DNA of 64,000 bases from NCBI RefSeq assembly GCF_000245015.1, contig NZ_JH600070.1, positions 4,038,780 through 4,102,779 on the forward strand, in the 5' to 3' direction. The notes below the pieces were generated by a model, which did no database searches, was not told the DNA's origin, and worked only from the letters and a program-made list of their open reading frames with translations. Shown here piece after piece: positions 63,000-64,000 of this stretch. The position numbers and the translations under genes were made by a program. Origin of the DNA: Beggiatoa alba B18LD (GTDB lineage: Bacteria > Pseudomonadota > Gammaproteobacteria > Beggiatoales > Beggiatoaceae). Within the stretch, counting starts at the first letter, position 1. Each line of letters begins with the position of its first letter.

Positions 63000-63289
63000 T
63001 TGAAGGGTTTACCGCACTGTATATTTTTATGTTAGCGGCGTTTACAGGCTACGAGGTTATTTCTCGCGTCCCTGTGATTTTACACACGCCGTTAATGTCT
63101 GGCTCTAACTTTGTGCATGGGATTGTACTGGTTGGAGCGATGATTGCGTTAGGTCATGCGGAAGGGACAACAGAACAAATTGTTGGTTTTATTGGGGTCA
63201 TTCTTGCCGCAGGGAATGCCGTTGGTGGTTATGTGGTTACAGAACGGATGCTAGAAATGTTCAAGAGTAGCAAGGGAGGTGCGAAGTGA
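62996..63289 (+). CDS. pntA2: NAD(P) transhydrogenase subunit alpha, part 2 (membrane)
   Basis: 97 residues with three transmembrane segments (about 3-20, 40-57, 62-82), the membrane part of subunit alpha encoded as a separate gene. GYEVISRVPVILHTPLMSGSNFVHGIVLVGA is the family signature (read in two parts). Overlaps pntA by 4 bp and pntB by 4 bp (GTGA). Confidence 0.95.
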   Translation: MIEGFTALYIFMLAAFTGYEVISRVPVILHTPLMSGSNFVHGIVLVGAMIALGHAEGTTEQIVGFIGVILAAGNAVGGYVVTERMLEMFKSSKGGAK

Positions 63290-64000
63290 CAGCACCCGTA
63301 ACAGATATTCAAAAAGCCTTGCAAGAACAGAAAGAAGGTTTAGCCCATTTAGAGCAATTAATTGCACAAGATAGCGGTCATCCGATACCTGTACAGGCAA
63401 ACTCGTGGGCAGTACCTATAATTGAAGCGGTTTATTTTGCCGCCGCGCTCTTGTTTATTTTAGGCTTGCGGAAAATGAGCTCTCCCGTCACTGCACGCGG
63501 GGGGATTGTTTGGGCAGGGATAGGGATGGTGATAGCGACCTTAGTCACCTTCTTAACACCGCACATGAGTAATTTCATTTTAATGATTTTAGCCATTGCA
63601 ATCGGTTCAACGCTGGCATGGGTAACGGCGAAAAAAGTTGCAATGACCGATATGCCACAAATGATTGCCTTATATAACGGCATGGGGGGCGGTGCGGCGG
63701 CTGCGATTGCAGGGGTTGAATTAAGTAAATTTAGCCAAGGGACTTTAGACAGCAATTTAACCGTGCAAACCTTAGCTGTTGCAGGGGCATTAATTGGTAG
63801 TATCGCCTTCTCAGGTTCTTTAATTGCCTTTGCAAAACTACAAGGCTGGATGAAGAGAACCGTTCGCTATCCGCATCAACAGTTAATTAACTTAATTCTG
63901 TTTGCGGGTTTAGTGCTCTTAGGCATTATCAATTTAATTGTTCCTAATCCCTATTTAGTCATTATTTTCTTTGTCTTAGCGGTGATATTCGGTATTTTAA
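63286..64000 (+). CDS. pntB: NAD(P) transhydrogenase subunit beta (3'-truncated by window)
   Basis: Starts GTG at 63286, overlapping the previous stop, with GGGAGGT 6 nt upstream. 238 residues are present; the NADP-binding C-terminal domain lies beyond the window. The first ~45 residues (TAPVTDIQKALQEQ onwards) are hydrophilic and absent from E. coli PntB. Then come the membrane helices: VYFAAALLFILGL, GGIVWAGIGMVIA, MIALYNGMGGGAAAAIAGVE, a family signature. The N-terminal extension is the only odd feature. Confidence 0.95.
   Translation, partial: MTAPVTDIQKALQEQKEGLAHLEQLIAQDSGHPIPVQANSWAVPIIEAVYFAAALLFILGLRKMSSPVTARGGIVWAGIGMVIATLVTFLTPHMSNFILMILAIAIGSTLAWVTAKKVAMTDMPQMIALYNGMGGGAAAAIAGVELSKFSQGTLDSNLTVQTLAVAGALIGSIAFSGSLIAFAKLQGWMKRTVRYPHQQLINLILFAGLVLLGIINLIVPNPYLVIIFFVLAVIFGIL

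Overview
The window looks like chromosomal DNA of a low-to-moderate GC gammaproteobacterium, most likely a filamentous sulfur bacterium of the Beggiatoa/Thiotrichales group. That is inferred from the housekeeping set (dapA-bamC, zipA, surA, rsmE, tsaD, mnmC, pcm, pntAB), from signalling and repeat proteins typical of that group (a 1904-residue kinase/ATPase/histidine-kinase fusion, a TPR-CHAT protein, an RCC1 protein) and from the density of short dispersed repeats. No search could be run, so the taxonomic call is tentative. No rRNA, CRISPR array, prophage or complete insertion sequence was seen; one tRNA (Ser, anticodon CGA) is present.

Layout. 1-9.5 kb: dapA (partial), a lipoprotein and bamC, a Sir2 deacetylase, an MBL-fold hydrolase, zipA, hemE-surA, a secreted FG-GAP-like protein and moaB. 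9.5-16.4 kb: a GNAT/UDP-GlcNAc 2-epimerase pair, a membrane protein with a pilin-like C-terminal domain, rpiA, rsmE, tsaD and a LOG-family protein, separated by repeat islands. 16.5-23 kb: cydABX (cydX is a 33-residue gene), a divergent sigma-54 activator, then a cytochrome b561/YceI/YceI operon. 23.3-28.7 kb: a dienelactone-hydrolase-like pseudoenzyme, an M23 peptidase, an Eco47II-type restriction-modification module bracketed by two copies of a palindromic repeat, and gabD.

28.7-38.8 kb is a molybdo/tungstopterin district. A minus-strand operon encodes a polyferredoxin, a tungsten-type aldehyde:ferredoxin oxidoreductase, a 52-residue membrane protein, an FAD/NAD oxidoreductase and a MoaD-like sulfur carrier; fdhD and moaA lie a few kb away. 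39-45 kb holds tRNA-Ser, the 1217-residue TPR-CHAT protein, an Rhs-tip remnant with a small neighbouring gene, and an autoregulated-looking MarR gene with a membrane protein. 45-64 kb: mnmC, a histidine kinase with a degenerate receiver, TPR/DnaJ/CobB genes, pcm, an acyl-CoA synthetase and a DUF4340 gene that have both been truncated at one junction, a GldG-like gene, the giant kinase and the NAD(P) transhydrogenase operon (pntB runs off the window).

The most unusual non-coding content is a nested system of small non-autonomous elements. A ~95-bp element with TATAGTAAACG-type terminal inverted repeats is present intact once (8198-8292). It is split twice (at 11.7 kb and 12.6 kb) by a second element with AACCTGAGTTCGGCGAG-type ends, and in both cases short target duplications (ATGAT, AAATTT) flank the insertion. 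The second element carries a CCTGCTAGG hairpin that often sits where an intrinsic terminator is expected. A third, 174-bp palindromic element with a 9-bp target duplication lies inside the aldehyde oxidoreductase operon.
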